Source of the DNA: an uncultured Collinsella sp.
GTDB lineage: Bacteria > Actinomycetota > Coriobacteriia > Coriobacteriales > Coriobacteriaceae
Reading direction: 5' to 3'
Assembly (NCBI GenBank): GCA_900541855.1
Contig: UQLD01000017.1
Coordinates: 1 to 51,348, forward strand
DNA: 51,348 nt
Part shown: piece after piece, positions 50,070 through 51,348 of the stretch
How the letters are laid out: every line of letters begins with the position of its first letter
How positions within the stretch are numbered: position 1 is the first letter of the stretch
Notes under the pieces: model-generated
Told to the model about the DNA's origin: nothing
What the model saw: the letters and a program-made list of their open reading frames with translations, nothing else
Databases searched by the model: none
Translations under genes and position numbers: made by a program

Positions 50070-50165
50070 ATAGGAGCCCCCGCTCGTGACCGCGGGTCGG
50101 GGCTGCGACAATGATGTTGAAGTGCCATAGGCGCAGCCGCGCCGCAACGAGGTTGGGAGGCTCCC
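50070..50165 (+). ncRNA. Candidate bridge RNA region of the IS110 element
   Basis: IS110-family elements encode a structured guide (bridge) RNA in a non-coding end next to the recombinase gene. Here the 230 bases before the gene include a stem AGCCCC/GGGGCT enclosing CCGC/GCGG, then GCGCAGCC and a GGGAGGCTCCC block before the start codon. The position and fold suit such an RNA, but loops and guide pairs could not be assigned. Confidence 0.35.
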
Positions 50166-51287
50166 ATGCCAAAGTATTCTACCGCGTTCGGGATGGACGT
50201 CCACCTGAGGTCGACCACCGTCTGCGCCCTCGACGCGGACACCGGCGAGGCCGTGACGAGGAGGTTCCCCGGCAACCCCTGGGGCGAGATCGCCGGGTGG
50301 ATGGATGGGTTCCCCGGGCCGTCGCTCGCGGCCTACGAGAGCGGCTACCTCGGCTTCGCCCCGCAAAGGGAGCTCGCCGGGCTCGGCGTCGAGTGCGTCG
50401 TCGCCGCGGTCTCGAAGATCCCCAGGTCGGCCGCCGACTCGGCCTCCAAGAACGACAGGAACGACGCCGCCAGGATGGCCAAGGCGATACTCGCCCACGA
50501 CATCTCCCCCGTATGGGTCCCCTCCCCCGAGGTCGAGGGCATCAGGGACCTCGCCGGCGCCTACGACGGGGCGACCGCGCGCCTGGCGACCGCCAAGCAG
50601 CGGCTGCTCGCCTTCCTCGCAAAGCGGGGGTTCGTCTACGGCGGCACCACGCCCGCCGGCAACCCGAGGAAGTACTGGACCTACGACTTCCTGAGGTGGC
50701 TCGACAAGGTCAGGCCGGAGGACGATGGCGGGGTTCGGACGCTCGCCGCCCTGAGGAACGAGGTCGAGGCCGCGGCGGAGGCCCGGGCGGACCTGCTCTC
50801 CGAGTACAGGGCCGCCGTGGATGCCAGCCCGATCGCCGCGGAGGTGGCCGCCCTCCAGTCGATCAAGGGCTGCGCCTTCGCGCTGGCCGCGGCCTTCTCG
50901 GCCGAGGTCGGCGACTTCACGAGGTTCCGTTCCGGAAGGCAGGTCACGGCCTATTTCGGCCTCGCGCCGAGTCAGAGGTCGAGTGGCGACTCCGTGCGGC
51001 TCGGAGGCATCAGCGGCGCGGGCAACGCGCTCGTGAGGAAGCTGGCCGTTGAGGGCTCATGGTGCTACGCCGCGGCACGGCACCAGCCGAAGCTCATGCC
51101 AAGGGACACGGGCGTGCCCCTCGAGATAAGGATGCACGGGAGGAAGGGGTCCGAGCGGCTCCTGCGGCGGCGCGAGGAGATGCTCGCCCGCGGCGTGCCC
51201 GCGGCGAAGGCCAACGCGGCCACCGCGGCCGAGCTCGTGAGGTGGCTCTGGGCCCTCGGCATGATGTGCCGGGAGGGCGCGGAATAG
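50166..51287 (+). CDS. IS110-family transposase (DEDD bridge recombinase)
   Basis: This 373-residue recombinase has an N-terminal RuvC-like domain with Asp11 (GMDVH), Glu58 (AYESGYLGF), Asp97 and Asp100 (KNDRNDAARMA). A coiled linker around residues 190-215 comes next, then the C-terminal Transposase_20 domain with IKGCAFALAAAF. The family block GLAPSQRSSGDSVRLGGISGAGN carries the candidate catalytic serine. No frameshift or truncation is visible, so it could be active. Its codon use is more GC-biased in the third position (many AGG arginines) than neighbouring genes, in line with recent arrival. A terminator hairpin follows. Confidence 0.93.
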   Translation: MPKYSTAFGMDVHLRSTTVCALDADTGEAVTRRFPGNPWGEIAGWMDGFPGPSLAAYESGYLGFAPQRELAGLGVECVVAAVSKIPRSAADSASKNDRNDAARMAKAILAHDISPVWVPSPEVEGIRDLAGAYDGATARLATAKQRLLAFLAKRGFVYGGTTPAGNPRKYWTYDFLRWLDKVRPEDDGGVRTLAALRNEVEAAAEARADLLSEYRAAVDASPIAAEVAALQSIKGCAFALAAAFSAEVGDFTRFRSGRQVTAYFGLAPSQRSSGDSVRLGGISGAGNALVRKLAVEGSWCYAAARHQPKLMPRDTGVPLEIRMHGRKGSERLLRRREEMLARGVPAAKANAATAAELVRWLWALGMMCREGAE

Positions 51288-51293
51288 ACATAG

Positions 51294-51348
51294 CCCATTA
51301 CAGTTTGAGTCGTCCGAAAGGGCGGCTCTTTTCCGTTGCACGGCTATA
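51294..51348. repeat. Window-terminal repeat, right copy
   Basis: It is the exact reverse complement of bases 1-55. It begins seven bases after the transposase stop and contains the terminator hairpin and TTGCACGGCTATA at the edge. The sequence evidently occurs more than once in the genome and may include the right end of the IS110 element. Confidence 0.85.
51306..51332 (+). terminator. Terminator after the IS110 transposase
   Basis: GAGTCGTCC and GGGCGGCTC pair over 9 bp, with two wobbles, around a stable GAAA tetraloop and are followed by TTTT. The shape is that of an intrinsic terminator about 20 bases beyond the stop codon. Confidence 0.8.

Overview
The window is a GC-rich segment of an anaerobic gut actinobacterium, most likely Collinsella (Coriobacteriia). 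This is inferred from the gene set (group-4 hydrogenase, selenocysteine system, GC-rich Coriobacteria-like proteins) and was not checked by a search. Both window ends carry the same 55 bp in opposite orientation, so this looks like a complete assembly contig that stops at a repeat.

Region 1 (0.45-21.6 kb, minus strand) is a formate hydrogenlyase locus plus its selenium machinery. In transcription order: hydN, fdhF (in-frame UGA read as selenocysteine 140, followed by a SECIS-like hairpin), hyfA to hyfI (ferredoxin, four large and one small antiporter-like or anchor membrane subunits, NiFe large subunit, ferredoxin, NiFe small subunit), hycH-like and hycI maturation genes, a formate/nitrite channel, an orphan molybdopterin oxidoreductase, then selA and selB. 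The enzyme would oxidise formate at FdhF, pass electrons through iron-sulfur proteins to the NiFe site and make H2, possibly pumping ions through the Hyf membrane arm. SelA and SelB allow FdhF to be translated.

Region 2 (21.6-24.6 kb) holds the structured upstream region of the hydrogenlyase operon, a RelB/PIN toxin-antitoxin pair, a nuclease-like gene bracketed by two copies of a palindromic repeat, and a tRNA-Pro/tRNA-Gly unit with a clear promoter and terminator.

Region 3 (24.6-38.6 kb, minus strand) is a cofactor-supply region. It has brnQ; a selenium operon (selD, itself with an in-frame UGA at codon 17, yedF, a DUF3343 gene and a NifS-like class V aminotransferase); an ATPase activator and two paralogous HgdB/double-cubane-cluster-type proteins; molybdate uptake modABC (modB carries an unusual extracytoplasmic domain); and the molybdenum-cofactor genes mogA/moaB and moeA. 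Selenium, molybdenum and iron-sulfur functions here all plausibly feed the formate dehydrogenase of region 1.

Region 4 (38.8-51.3 kb) is mostly housekeeping: a ClC transporter, a lipid kinase, a release-factor-like protein, xpt, an MFS exporter, metY, a C_GCAxxG_C_C protein, yigZ, RNase P RNA, rpsA, a HAD hydrolase and an IS110-family transposase at the right end.

Intergenic regions are rich in structure. There are four copies of a ~70 bp palindrome with co-varying arms, four copies of a larger multi-stem element, a second palindrome family, a C-rich-loop small-RNA candidate, and a leader peptide candidate upstream of the double-cubane genes. No rRNA operon, CRISPR array or prophage was seen.
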